From assembly GCA_024635755.1 (NCBI GenBank), contig JAGXIF010000026.1, forward strand, positions 1-64,000: 64,000 nt of DNA, written 5' to 3'. Of this stretch, positions 7,908 to 15,615 are shown one piece after another. The notes under the pieces were generated by a model. That model worked only from the letters and a program-made list of their open reading frames with translations. It was not told the DNA's origin and ran no database searches. Positions within the stretch are counted from its first letter, which is position 1. Each line of letters begins with the position of its first letter. This DNA is from Halothiobacillus sp. GTDB lineage: Bacteria > Pseudomonadota > Gammaproteobacteria > Halothiobacillales > Halothiobacillaceae. A program made the translations under genes and the position numbers.

Positions 7908-8786
7908 ATGGGAAACGAGAACATGAGCGACAACAAGGACCAGGTCCTCGCCTGTATCGACGGCTCGCGATCCACCGAGGCCGTCTGTGACTACAGCATC
8001 TGGGCCGCGCAGGCCCTCGAGGCGCCGCTGACGTTTCTGCACGCGATCAGCAACCCGCATGCCCCGTCCAAGACCGACCTGTCGGGCAACATGACCCTGG
8101 GCGGCCGGGAGAAGCTGCTCAAGGAGATGGTCGAGCTGGAGGAAAAGCGCGGCAAGCTCGAGCGCGAACGCGGCCGGGCCCTGCTGGCCGACGTGCTCTC
8201 CCGCGCGCGGGACCACGGGTTTGATGCTCCCGCGGAACTGCTGCGCAACGGCGACATCACCGAGGTGATCCTGGAGATCCAGGAGGCCATGCAGATGCTG
8301 GTGCTTGGCAAGCAGGGTCGTGACGGGGACATGGAGGCCATGCACGTGGGCAGCCACTTGTCGAGCATCCTGTCGATGATCCACCGGCCCACCTTGGTCA
8401 CGCCGCTCGAGTTCAAGCGCCCGGAGAGCTTCCTGATCGCTTATGACGGCAGTCCCTCTGCCTACAAGCTGGTGGAGATGGCCTGTAACACCCCCCTGCT
8501 GCAGGGCCTGCCGGTTCACATCCTGATGATCGGCGAGGAAAAGCAGGCCAACTGGGACAAGATCCAGATCGCGAATACCCGGCTGCAGAAGGCCGGCTTC
8601 GACACCCAGGTAGCCATCCGGCAGGGCAAGGTCGACGAGGCAGTCTCGACGTACCTCGAGGAAAAACACATCGACCTGCTGGCCATGGGGGCCTACGGCC
8701 ACAGCCCGATTCGCTACCTGGTGCTGGGCAGCACCACCACCAAGATGATCATGAAGGCCAATGTGCCGCTGTTGGTGGTGCGCTGA
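7908..8786 (+). CDS. Tandem-domain universal stress protein (UspA family)
   Basis: 292 residues with two Usp domains. Each keeps the ATP-binding G-x2-G-x9/10-G-S signature: GKQGRDGDMEAMHVGS in the first half and GAYGHSPIRYLVLGS near the C terminus. Each domain starts with the typical strand (VLACIDGS, FLIAYDGSPSAY). ATP-binding Usp proteins act in the cytoplasm as stress sensors or regulators. The start is uncertain: ATG 7908 lies four bases after the SulP stop, while ATG 7923 (MSDNKDQVL) also fits. Neither has a strong ribosome site, so coupled translation with SulP is likely. Confidence 0.88.
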   Translation: MGNENMSDNKDQVLACIDGSRSTEAVCDYSIWAAQALEAPLTFLHAISNPHAPSKTDLSGNMTLGGREKLLKEMVELEEKRGKLERERGRALLADVLSRARDHGFDAPAELLRNGDITEVILEIQEAMQMLVLGKQGRDGDMEAMHVGSHLSSILSMIHRPTLVTPLEFKRPESFLIAYDGSPSAYKLVEMACNTPLLQGLPVHILMIGEEKQANWDKIQIANTRLQKAGFDTQVAIRQGKVDEAVSTYLEEKHIDLLAMGAYGHSPIRYLVLGSTTTKMIMKANVPLLVVR

Positions 8787-8812
8787 CCGGCGCTACTTCT
8801 TTTCGGTCGTGC

Positions 8813-8847
8813 AAAAAGAAGGCCGTGCCTCCGGGCATGGCCTTCTT
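8813..8847 (-). terminator. Strong hairpin with T-run on the minus strand
   Basis: A 14-bp stem (8816-8829 with 8834-8847, one G-U pair, TCCG loop). On the minus strand it is followed by TTTTTG, the arrangement of a rho-independent terminator. It lies directly beyond the cytochrome c remnant, so it probably belonged to that gene. On the plus strand it could also end transcription of the Usp gene, though the T-run there is poor. Confidence 0.7.
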
Positions 8848-8874
8848 GCGTCGGACTTCCCGGCGGAAGGCGCA

Positions 8875-9006
8875 TCATTCAGTCGCGGCTTCCTTGGTCG
8901 AGTAGTACTCCGCCAGATCGGCGATTTCCTCGTCCGTCAGGTGCGACATGCCGTGAGCGACGTCGTTGCCGCGTTCCCCCGTGCGGAACAGAGCCATGGT
9001 GCGCAT
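8875..9006 (-). pseudogene. C-terminal remnant of a small cytochrome c
   Basis: 43 codons reading MRTMALFRTGERGNDVAHGM then SHLTDEEIADLAEYYSTKEA. The LTDEEIADLAEYYS tail and the Met seven residues before LTDEE match the C-terminal half and axial Met ligand region of class I cytochromes c (c4/c553 type). No CxxCH heme site is encoded anywhere upstream: the frame runs back into the bioD terminator and then bioD itself in another frame, so the heme-binding half is gone. It retains a terminator at 8813-8847. Most likely a deletion remnant; translation as a 43-residue peptide cannot be excluded. Confidence 0.6.
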
Positions 9007-9034
9007 CAAAGAATAGAACGCTCGGTGGGCAGGC

Positions 9035-9068
9035 AAAGAAAAGCCCGGCAGGTCAGGCCATGCCGGGC
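9035..9068 (-). terminator. Rho-independent terminator of purC-bioD
   Basis: Minus-strand stem GCCCGGCA / TGCCGGGC (9061-9068 with 9043-9050, ten-base loop) followed by TTTTCTTTG. It lies 27 bases past the bioD stop. Confidence 0.85.
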
Positions 9069-9094
9069 GGAAGGGAAAAGATTCGGTAGATCGG

Positions 9095-9799
9095 TCAGTT
9101 GGCCAGTAGTGGCACCAGCTGCGATGCCTGACCGTCGAAGCGCAACACCGGCACGGTTTGCCCGACCAGCCGGGGTAGCCACTCGGTGAGCGAAATATGG
9201 TTTTCTGGCGTGTCCTCACGGCTGGGGTCTTGCGGGCGTCGATTGAGGATGATCGCGGCTAGCGGGATGCCGCGATGCTGGAGGGATTCGGCCGCCGCCA
9301 GCGTGCTCGACAGGGTTCCCAACCGGTCGGGGGCGACTAGGAGCGCCGGCAGACCGGTGTATTCGGCCAGGCGGACGTTCAGCGCATCGTCGGCCAGCGG
9401 CGAGAGCAGGCCGCCGGCGCTCTCGATGATCACGCGCTCGTCGGTGTTCAGTTCGGCCAGTGCCCGGTCGAGAATCGGGGCGATATCGCGCTGGAAGCGC
9501 AATGTCTGGTCCTCGCGTCGGGCCGCTTCGGGGGCGGCGACCGGGGTGAGATAGCGGAGCGGGCAGACCGTCGCCAGAGATTCGCGCTTGCCGGCCGCCT
9601 CGCGCAGGGCGATGCCGTCGGCCGGCTGGCGCTCGCCGCCGCGTACCTCGCAGCCGGTCTCCACTGGCTTTCTCACCCGCGGGGCAAGGTCATGGCCGCG
9701 CAGCAGCCGGGCGAGCGCGCAGGAAACCACTGTCTTGCCGACGCCGGTGTCGGTGGCCAGCACTACCCAGCCGCGCGGATCGTGGGTTGGCGTAATCAT
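9095..9799 (-). CDS. bioD: Dethiobiotin synthetase
   Basis: 234 residues. ATP-dependent carboxylation of 7,8-diaminopelargonate to dethiobiotin, the penultimate biotin step, in the cytoplasm. The N terminus carries the P-loop TDTGVGKTVVSCAL (about 16-29), then KPVETGC with the substrate-binding Lys, and an ESAGGLLSPLAD motif around residue 125, all standard for BioD. The ATG overlaps the stop of purC as ATGA, so the two genes are translationally coupled although their pathways differ. No other bio genes are in the window. A clear terminator follows. Confidence 0.93.
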   Translation of the reverse strand: MITPTHDPRGWVVLATDTGVGKTVVSCALARLLRGHDLAPRVRKPVETGCEVRGGERQPADGIALREAAGKRESLATVCPLRYLTPVAAPEAARREDQTLRFQRDIAPILDRALAELNTDERVIIESAGGLLSPLADDALNVRLAEYTGLPALLVAPDRLGTLSSTLAAAESLQHRGIPLAAIILNRRPQDPSREDTPENHISLTEWLPRLVGQTVPVLRFDGQASQLVPLLAN

Positions 9800-10713
9800 G
9801 CGATGCCGGGAAGGTCCTCGCCGGTGAGGCGACGATAGGCCGTCAGGTAGCGCTCGCGGGTCTGCTCGACGATCTCGTCGGGGATGGCGGGGCCGGGCGC
9901 GGTCTTGTCCCAGTCGAGTGTCTCCAGCCAGTCGCGGATGAATTGCTTGTCGAACGACGGCGGGCTGATCCCCGGGCGGTACTGGTCGGCCGGCCAGAAG
10001 CGCGAGGAGTCCGGGGTGAGTGCCTCGTCGATCAGATGCAGGCGGCCGGCCTCGTCGAGACCGAATTCGAACTTGGTGTCGGCGATGATGATGCCGCGCT
10101 CGGCGGCATACTCCGCGGCCATGCCGTAGAGCGCCATGGCGGTATCGCGGACCTGGCCGGCGAGATCCTCACCGAGCCGCTTGACGGTTTCGGCAAAATC
10201 GATGTTCTCGTCGTGGTCGCCCACGTCGGCCTTGGTCGCCGGCGTGTAGATCGGCTCGGGCAGCTTGTCGGCCAGTTGCAGCCCCTCGGGCAGGTCGATG
10301 CCGCAGACCGAGCCGGTGGCCTGATAGTCCTTGTAGCCGCTGCCGATAAGGTAGCCGCGCACCACCGCCTCGATCGGTAGGGCCTCGAGGTTGCGGACGA
10401 TCACGCTGCGCCCCTCGAGCGGACGTCTTTGTTCCGCGTCGGGGATGATCTTGGCCAGATCCTGATCGTCGCATAGATGGTTGGGAACGAGCCCGCGGCT
10501 CTTCTCGAACCAGAAGCGCGAGATCTCGGTGAGCACGCGGCCCTTGTCCGGAATCGGCGTGGGCAGGATTACGTCGAAGGCGGAAACCCGGTCGGTGGTG
10601 ACGATCAGCATGCGCTCCTCGTCGATCCGGTACAGGTCGCGCACCTTGCCGCGATGGATCGGCTCGAGGCCTTCAATTCGGGTTTCGAAGACGGCGGAAG
10701 ACGAGTGTGTCAT
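9796..10713 (-). CDS. purC: SAICAR synthase (phosphoribosylaminoimidazole-succinocarboxamide synthase)
   Basis: 305 residues. Ligates aspartate to CAIR in purine synthesis. Recognisable blocks are HRGKVRDLYRIDEERMLIVT near the start, DRVSAFDVILPTPIPDKG, IIADTKFEFGLDEAGRL and DEALTPDSSRFW. At 305 residues it is the longer, fungal-like form (about 300) rather than the about 237-residue E. coli form, which some gammaproteobacteria carry. A minus-strand TATAAT at 10779-10774 sits about 60 bases upstream. It is divergent from the secreted fusion gene and shares a 121-bp promoter region with it. Confidence 0.95.
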   Translation of the reverse strand: MTHSSSAVFETRIEGLEPIHRGKVRDLYRIDEERMLIVTTDRVSAFDVILPTPIPDKGRVLTEISRFWFEKSRGLVPNHLCDDQDLAKIIPDAEQRRPLEGRSVIVRNLEALPIEAVVRGYLIGSGYKDYQATGSVCGIDLPEGLQLADKLPEPIYTPATKADVGDHDENIDFAETVKRLGEDLAGQVRDTAMALYGMAAEYAAERGIIIADTKFEFGLDEAGRLHLIDEALTPDSSRFWPADQYRPGISPPSFDKQFIRDWLETLDWDKTAPGPAIPDEIVEQTRERYLTAYRRLTGEDLPGIA

Positions 10714-10773
10714 GTGGAATCAACTGTTAGCATTCTAAGGATCTGATCGTCAGCGCGGGCACGACGATCTTCT

Positions 10774-10779
10774 ATTATA
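10774..10779 (-). promoter_or_regulatory. Candidate -10 box for purC-bioD
   Basis: A perfect TATAAT on the minus strand, 60 bases before the purC ATG. The -35 region at 16-19 bp spacing (TTCGCC) is poor, so this rests mainly on the -10. Confidence 0.45.
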
Positions 10780-10834
10780 CGAGACCGCAGGGCGCGAGGC
10801 GAAGTCCGCGCTGGCAAAGACGGGGACGGTGGTG

Positions 10835-12160
10835 ATGCGAAAGGGCGCTTTGGCGATCGGCTGGCGATGCGCGATCGGGCTGCTGGGGGCGTGGTGTCTC
10901 AGTCCCCCGGCGCTGGCGGACATGAGGGTGCCGGTCGTCTCGAGCGGTGATCTGCTCGACGTCCGGGTGATCGAACCCGAGGGCGGCGCCGAGTCGAATG
11001 CCCCGCTGGTGCTCTGGGAGGTCAATCAGTATGGCGACCTGCCCGGCCCGGAGAGCGTCGCCCATGAACTGGCCCGTCAGGGGGCGACGGTCTGGATGGT
11101 CGACCTGATGGATTCGCTGTTCCTGCCGCGCTCCGATGTCGAGGTGCGCCGGATCGACGGGGCCCCGGTGGGGGCCCTGATCGCCCGCGCGGTGCGTGAG
11201 GAACGGCCCACCGTCGTCGTTGGGGCCGATCGCATGGCTGTGCCCGTGCTGCGCGGCATGCGCTGGTGGCAGCAACGCACCCATGACCCCTCGCAGCTGG
11301 CCGGGGCCGTCCTGATCTTCCCCAGCCTGTACCGGGGGGCGCCAGTGGCAGGCAAGGAGCCCGAACTGTTCTCCATCGTGGATGCCACCAACCTGCCGGT
11401 GATGGTGTTGCAGCCGGACCTGGGCGTGTACCGTCATCGGTTGCTGGAACTGCGCACCCGTTTGCTTGCCGCCGGCAGTCCGGTGTTCGTTCGCGTGCTG
11501 CCCGACGTCCGGGACTATTACTACCTGCATCTCGAAGAGCCCCGTATCGAGTCGCTCGACGGACTGGAGGATGTCATGGATGCCGACGAGGCGCGTGCGA
11601 CCCGGGTCCTGCCCAGACAGATCCTCGAGTCCATCCCGCTGCTGGCCGCCGCCGACCACGAGGACAGGGTGCGGGAGATCGATCCCGAGCGGACCACCCC
11701 CATCGACCGGCAGGTGGGGTTGCAGCCGGTGGACGGCGAGCCCGCCCCCGATTTCGAGCTGACGGATCTCCAGGGCAACACGCAGCAATTGCAGCAGGAT
11801 TTCGACGGCGTGCAGATCGTCAACTTCTGGGCCACCTGGTGCCCGGCCTGCGTGGAGGAGATCCCCTCGATGGAGCGCCTGGCGAGGCGTTATCCCGACC
11901 GCCTGAAGATCTACGCCATCGCCTTCAAACAGTCGCCTGAGCACCTGCGCGAGTTTATGCAGGACTTCGACGTTTCCTTCCCCGTCCCCGTGGATGCCGA
12001 CGGCGAGGTGGCCGCGCGTTATGGTGCCTTTGCCTTTCCCACCTCCTTTTTGGTGGCCGCCGACGGCCGCATCCACTACTCCGTCAATGCCGGCATCATC
12101 TGGGATACACCCGAAGTCGACGCGATCGTCCGCGAACTGCTGGAGATTGAGCCGGAATAG
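10835..12160 (+). CDS. Secreted fusion: alpha/beta-hydrolase-like domain plus TlpA/ResA-type thioredoxin domain
   Basis: 441 residues from ATG 10835 (GTG 10829 and 10832 are alternatives). Residues 1-28 form a signal peptide ending PPALA. Residues about 35-235 have alternating strands and helices like an alpha/beta hydrolase (APLVLWEV, ATVWMVDL, PTVVVGADRM, LAGAVLIFPS), but the nucleophile-elbow position reads G130-A-D-R-M instead of GxSxG, so hydrolase activity is doubtful. Residues about 300-441 are a TlpA-like thioredoxin domain with WCPAC at 335-339 and the cis-Pro segment AFPTSF. Periplasmic thiol-disulfide exchange is the best guess, with the N-terminal part as binding module. Monocistronic, between purC and mutM. 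Confidence 0.7.
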   Translation: MRKGALAIGWRCAIGLLGAWCLSPPALADMRVPVVSSGDLLDVRVIEPEGGAESNAPLVLWEVNQYGDLPGPESVAHELARQGATVWMVDLMDSLFLPRSDVEVRRIDGAPVGALIARAVREERPTVVVGADRMAVPVLRGMRWWQQRTHDPSQLAGAVLIFPSLYRGAPVAGKEPELFSIVDATNLPVMVLQPDLGVYRHRLLELRTRLLAAGSPVFVRVLPDVRDYYYLHLEEPRIESLDGLEDVMDADEARATRVLPRQILESIPLLAAADHEDRVREIDPERTTPIDRQVGLQPVDGEPAPDFELTDLQGNTQQLQQDFDGVQIVNFWATWCPACVEEIPSMERLARRYPDRLKIYAIAFKQSPEHLREFMQDFDVSFPVPVDADGEVAARYGAFAFPTSFLVAADGRIHYSVNAGIIWDTPEVDAIVRELLEIEPE

Positions 12161-12239
12161 AGGCTAAGAGGTCAGAGAGGAGAATTCAGAGTGCAGAGAG
12201 AGGGGGTACGTCGAACGGCCCTGCTGATCTCCGATCTCT

Positions 12240-13061
12240 TTATTCAGGTGGCTGGCATGCCGGACAGAACCAGGTCGAACGCTGACCGAGGACGATGCGC
12301 TCGACCGGCTCGCCGCAGCGCCGGCAGGGCGCGTTGCTGCGGTCGTACACATTCAGCGTCTGGCGGAAATAGCCGGGGGCGCCGGAGGGGGCGAGAAAGT
12401 CGCGCAGCGTGGTGCCGCCTTGTTCGATGGCGGCCGTGAGCACTTGGCGAATCGCTTCGGCGAGGGTCGCGCACTCCGCCGGGGCAAGGCTGCCGGCCGG
12501 TCGGCGTGGGTGGAGACCGGCCAGGAATAGTGCCTCCGAGGCGTAGATATTGCCCACGCCCACCACGATGGCGGCATTCATGATCGCCTGCTTGATCGCC
12601 ACCCGCCGGCCGGCCAGCCGCTCGGCTAGGTACGGGCCGTCGAAGGCCGGGTCGAGCGGTTCGGGGCCCAGGCTGGCCAGGCGCTCGTGTGGGGTGTCGA
12701 CCCGGTCGGTGAGCACCGCGCCAAAGCGGCGGGGGTCATGCAGGCGCAGGGCCTTGCCGGTGTCCAGTTGCCACTCGACGTGATCGTGCTTGCGCGGCGG
12801 GTTGGCCGGGTCGTCGAGGCGCAGGTTGCCGGACATGCCCAGGTGGATGAGCACCCGGTCGCCGTGGTCGAGCCGAAGCAGCAGGTACTTGGCGCGGCGT
12901 TCCACCGCCTCCACGGGGCGATCGGCCAGAAAAGTGGCCAAGTCGTCACGCACCGGCCAGCGCAGGCGCGGATCGCGCACGGTCACGCTCTTAATGCGCT
13001 GGCCGGCCACGTGGGGCTCAATGCCGCGGCGAGTGGTCTCGACCTCGGGGAGTTCGGGCAT
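12240..13061 (-). CDS. mutM: Formamidopyrimidine-DNA glycosylase
   Basis: 273 residues. Removes 8-oxoguanine and formamidopyrimidines and nicks the abasic site. It starts MPELPEVETTRRG, where the mature Pro2 is the Schiff-base nucleophile and Glu3 the acid, has VGVGNIYASEALFLAGLHP, and ends with a four-cysteine zinc finger (CRRCG...CPAC, about 246-269). Length is normal. It is separated from rpmG by a strong terminator, so it has its own promoter. It faces the fusion gene convergently; the 79 bases between them are purine-rich with no clear hairpin. Confidence 0.96.
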   Translation of the reverse strand: MPELPEVETTRRGIEPHVAGQRIKSVTVRDPRLRWPVRDDLATFLADRPVEAVERRAKYLLLRLDHGDRVLIHLGMSGNLRLDDPANPPRKHDHVEWQLDTGKALRLHDPRRFGAVLTDRVDTPHERLASLGPEPLDPAFDGPYLAERLAGRRVAIKQAIMNAAIVVGVGNIYASEALFLAGLHPRRPAGSLAPAECATLAEAIRQVLTAAIEQGGTTLRDFLAPSGAPGYFRQTLNVYDRSNAPCRRCGEPVERIVLGQRSTWFCPACQPPE

Positions 13062-13090
13062 AGCGAGGCTCCCGATTGTTGACTCGACAT

Positions 13091-13123
13091 GAAGAAACCC
13101 CGCGGGGAGATTCCTCGCGGGGT
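13091..13123 (-). terminator. Terminator of the rpmB-rpmG unit
   Basis: Minus-strand stem ACCCCGCG / CGCGGGGT (13123-13116 with 13104-13097, plus inner pairs) followed by TTCTTC. It lies between the rpmG stop and the mutM start. Confidence 0.8.
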
Positions 13124-13186
13124 CCGTCTCGGGCCGATCAGTAACGTGCTGCGCTCCACCGGGTTTCCCGGTCGAGCGACCACGGC

Positions 13187-13342
13187 TTACTTGATCTTGG
13201 CTTCCTTGTAGATCACGTGCTTGCGTACTACCGGATCATACTTCTTGATCTGCATCTTCTCCGGCATGTTGCGCTTGTTCTTGTCGGTCGTGTAGAAGTG
13301 GCCGGTGCCAGCGGAGGATACCAGTCGGATCTTATCGCGCAT
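13187..13342 (-). CDS. rpmG: 50S ribosomal protein L33
   Basis: 51 residues: starts [19 protein letters not shown] and includes [20 protein letters not shown]. Binds 23S rRNA near the E site. It contains no cysteine, so it is the zinc-independent form of L33, suited to growth under zinc limitation. It follows rpmB by 36 bases, the conserved gammaproteobacterial order, and ends before a strong terminator. Confidence 0.95.
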   Translation of the reverse strand: MRDKIRLVSSAGTGHFYTTDKNKRNMPEKMQIKKYDPVVRKHVIYKEAKIK

Positions 13343-13378
13343 GTCGTTTTACCTATTTACGTATTTGGTGAGCGGTGT

Positions 13379-13615
13379 TCAGACCTTCTCGCCGCGCAAA
13401 CGCATCTTGGCGATGACCGTCTCGATGCCGACCTTGTCGATCGTGCGCAGGCCGTGGCTGGAAACACGCAGGCTGACAAACCGCCGCTCGCTCTCTACCC
13501 AGAACCGCTTCTTGTGCAGGTTGGGCAGGAACCGACGCCGGCTCTTGTTGTTCGCGTGCGATACGTTGTTACCGACCGCCGGGCGCTTCCCGGTTACTTG
13601 GCAAACTCGGGCCAT
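13379..13615 (-). CDS. rpmB: 50S ribosomal protein L28
   Basis: 78 residues: starts [20 protein letters not shown] and has the basic [18 protein letters not shown] segment. Standard gammaproteobacterial L28 length. Only one cysteine (C5) is present, so no zinc ribbon. A well-formed sigma-70 promoter lies about 100 bases upstream on the minus strand. Confidence 0.96.
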   Translation of the reverse strand: MARVCQVTGKRPAVGNNVSHANNKSRRRFLPNLHKKRFWVESERRFVSLRVSSHGLRTIDKVGIETVIAKMRLRGEKV

Positions 13616-13712
13616 GATTGTCTCCTGAGCGACTCGTCTGGTTGGCGCGCGTACCGAAGAGTCTGGCCTTCCAGGCGGCCGGCACGCGGGCAGGTCAATT
13701 CAAAGGCCGCGT

Positions 13713-13741
13713 ATGATAAGAGAACCGTCCCGGCTTGGCAA
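13713..13741 (-). promoter_or_regulatory. Sigma-70 promoter of rpmB-rpmG
   Basis: On the minus strand TTGCCA (13741-13736), a 17-base spacer, then TATCAT (13718-13713); each hexamer matches five of six consensus bases. This predicts a leader of about 90 bases before the rpmB ATG, long enough to bind a regulatory protein. Confidence 0.8.
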
Positions 13742-13772
13742 GCATCGTGGTGGATTGTCAATCAGGGCTTTC

Positions 13773-13895
13773 CTAGAGCGGCCAGAACCACAGGATGGTC
13801 GGCACCGCAATGGTCGCGACAAGGAACGACAGGGGCACACCATGCGCCGCTCGTTGTCGCGCCGATGCGCCAAGCCGGGGCTGGGCACCGCTCAT
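13773..13895 (-). CDS. Possible 40-residue single-span membrane peptide
   Basis: A minus-strand frame reading MSGAQPRLGASARQRAAHGV then a hydrophobic stretch PLSFLVATIAVPTILWFWPL to a stop. A charged N terminus with one membrane-like segment is typical of small membrane proteins. There is no good ribosome-binding site, and I do not recognise the family. It lies just upstream of the rpmB promoter in a 356-base region without a firm gene. Could be chance. Confidence 0.25.
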   Translation of the reverse strand: MSGAQPRLGASARQRAAHGVPLSFLVATIAVPTILWFWPL

Positions 13896-13971
13896 GGTAT
13901 TTTTTGCGGCAGTCGCGCCGGCGGGCATGGCATGCGGCAGCGGGTTGGCGGGTCAACCGGGAGGGCGTGAA

Positions 13972-14586
13972 ATGGCGAAGCAGGGCATCCGTTGTGTGCT
14001 GTTCGATTTTGGCGGGGTGATTGCCGAGGAAGGGTTTCGTCGGGCGTTGGTGGATGTGGCGCACCGTCACGGCCTTGACCCGGAGATGCTGCCTCGATTG
14101 GCCATGGATGCGGTCTATGAGTCCGGCTTCGTGCTCGGGCGGGGCGGGGAAGCGGACTTCTGGCGCGCCTTGCAGGACAAGGTGACCTTTCCGGAGACGT
14201 TCGACTCCTTTCGCGCCGAGGTCATGCGCGGTTTCGTCGTCCGACCGGAGATGCTCGATCTGGTCGATGAATTGAGCGCGAGCGGGAAGACCGTGGCCAT
14301 CCTCTCCGACCAGACGCACTGGCTGGACGAGATCGACCGGCGCGACGGGATCTATCGCCACTTCGATCGCGTGTTCAACAGCTACTACCTCGGCAAGGGC
14401 AAGCGCGACGCCAGCCTTTTCCGCGATGTGCTGAAGGAGTTGGGGTGCCGTCCGTCTGTTGCCCTGTTCGTCGACGACAGCGAGGATCACGTAATGCGTG
14501 CCCGGAGCGAAGGCCTGCATGCCATTCACTGCGAGCGCCCGGCGTCATGCATCGCGGCCGTCCGTCGTGCGGTTAAAGGCGAGTAG
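13972..14586 (+). CDS. HAD-superfamily hydrolase (DxD/G-type, subfamily IA-like)
   Basis: 204 residues. All four HAD motifs are visible: I VLFDFGGVI (nucleophile Asp near residue 10), II AILSDQ, III LGKGKRD with the catalytic Lys, and IV ALFVDDSEDH. The helical cap between motifs I and II is short, as in subfamily IA epoxide-hydrolase-like and haloacid phosphatases. Likely a cytoplasmic phosphatase of a small metabolite; substrate unknown. The start at 13972 is used because GGGAGGGCGTGAA precedes it; the frame stays open upstream to 13795 but that part is not domain-like. Convergent with the next HAD gene. Confidence 0.8.
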   Translation: MAKQGIRCVLFDFGGVIAEEGFRRALVDVAHRHGLDPEMLPRLAMDAVYESGFVLGRGGEADFWRALQDKVTFPETFDSFRAEVMRGFVVRPEMLDLVDELSASGKTVAILSDQTHWLDEIDRRDGIYRHFDRVFNSYYLGKGKRDASLFRDVLKELGCRPSVALFVDDSEDHVMRARSEGLHAIHCERPASCIAAVRRAVKGE

Positions 14587-14675
14587 GGGGTGACGGAAAA
14601 CGTTCTCTCTCGCTGCCGATGCATGGCGCATGCTCGGCGACGGGCCTGCGATGCCTTTCCTTGATGGCCAACCGC

Positions 14676-15494
14676 TCAGGGGTGCCTGGGCCGGTTCGAG
14701 GGGGCTCCGCGATCTGGCGGATGGCGTTCCCACCATGTCGGCAGGTCGGCGATGCTGTCGATCACGGCGGTCGGGCGGATGCCGAGGTCGAGGTCGCTTT
14801 CCCGGAACTTGCCAGTGCGCACCTGAATGGCCCGCAAGCCGGCCTGCATCGCGGCATCGACATCGCTGCGGATGTCATCCCCGATCATCACCGCCTCTGA
14901 CGGCTCGACGCCCAGCGTCTTCAGTGCCGCGTCGAAAAACGAACGGCCCGGCTTGCCCATGACCACAGCCTCGATGCCTAGGGCATATTCCAGTGCACGA
15001 ACGAAGGGTCCGGCATCCAGCCGTGGGCCGTCCTCGGCCTGCCAGTAGCGGGTTAGGCCGAGTGCCACCAGCGGGGTGCCGGGGTGCTCGAAGAGCAGGC
15101 GGAAGGCGCGGTTGAGGGTGTCGAAATCCCAGCCCTGGCCCAGATCGCCGACCACCACGGCCCCGGCGCGGTCGGCGTGGGGCGGCGCGAACGGCAGGTC
15201 GGCGAACTCCGCCCGGGTCCGCTCGGGGACGAATGCCACCACCGGCCTGTCGGCATGGCGGCGCAGCCAGTCGCTCGCGGCGACCGGCGGCGTGACGATC
15301 TCGTCGACGGCGGCCCGGATGTCCATGCCGGCGAGTTTTTCGACCAGTGCCTCCCGTGGTCGGGAGGTGGTGTTGGTCAGGAAGCGGAATGGGATCGCAT
15401 GCTCCCGGCACCAGCCGAGAGTCCGTGCCGCGCCCGGGACAGGGCGCTCGCCCTCGTAGAGCACGCCGTCCATGTCGAAGAGAATCGCTTTCAT
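14676..15494 (-). CDS. HAD-superfamily IIA phosphatase (NagD/HDHD2-like)
   Basis: 272 residues. Motif I is LFDMDGVLYEGERPVPGA, motif II FLTNTTSRP, and motifs III/IV MGKPGRSFFDAAL and VMIGDDIRSDVDAAMQAGL, with the long C2 cap of class IIA between. This matches the NagD/phosphoglycolate-phosphatase-like group that includes HDHD2/LHPP relatives. Such enzymes dephosphorylate nucleotides or small phosphates; the in vivo substrate is unknown. The start follows GGTGATCACC at 15495 onward with a modest ribosome site. Divergent from trpS. Confidence 0.85.
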   Translation of the reverse strand: MKAILFDMDGVLYEGERPVPGAARTLGWCREHAIPFRFLTNTTSRPREALVEKLAGMDIRAAVDEIVTPPVAASDWLRRHADRPVVAFVPERTRAEFADLPFAPPHADRAGAVVVGDLGQGWDFDTLNRAFRLLFEHPGTPLVALGLTRYWQAEDGPRLDAGPFVRALEYALGIEAVVMGKPGRSFFDAALKTLGVEPSEAVMIGDDIRSDVDAAMQAGLRAIQVRTGKFRESDLDLGIRPTAVIDSIADLPTWWERHPPDRGAPSNRPRHP

Positions 15495-15556
15495 CGGTGA
15501 TCACCTCCGGGGTCGGTTCCGACCGGCCTGCCGAGATGTTCGGCGGTGGCCTTTGC

Positions 15557-15562
15557 TATGAT
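15557..15562 (+). promoter_or_regulatory. Candidate -10 box for trpS
   Basis: TATGAT (five of six) stands 53 bases before the trpS ATG. I see no good -35 at 16-18 bp, so the call is tentative. Confidence 0.35.
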
Positions 15563-15615
15563 GGCCGCCGCGCACGGCCCCGTCGTGTGTGCATCGATCG
15601 ACCCGCAACCCACGC

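Noticed and set aside
12161-12239. Purine-rich AGAGG repeats between the fusion gene and mutM
   Set aside because: They are short and irregular with no hairpin or repeat unit of constant length, so not a defined element.
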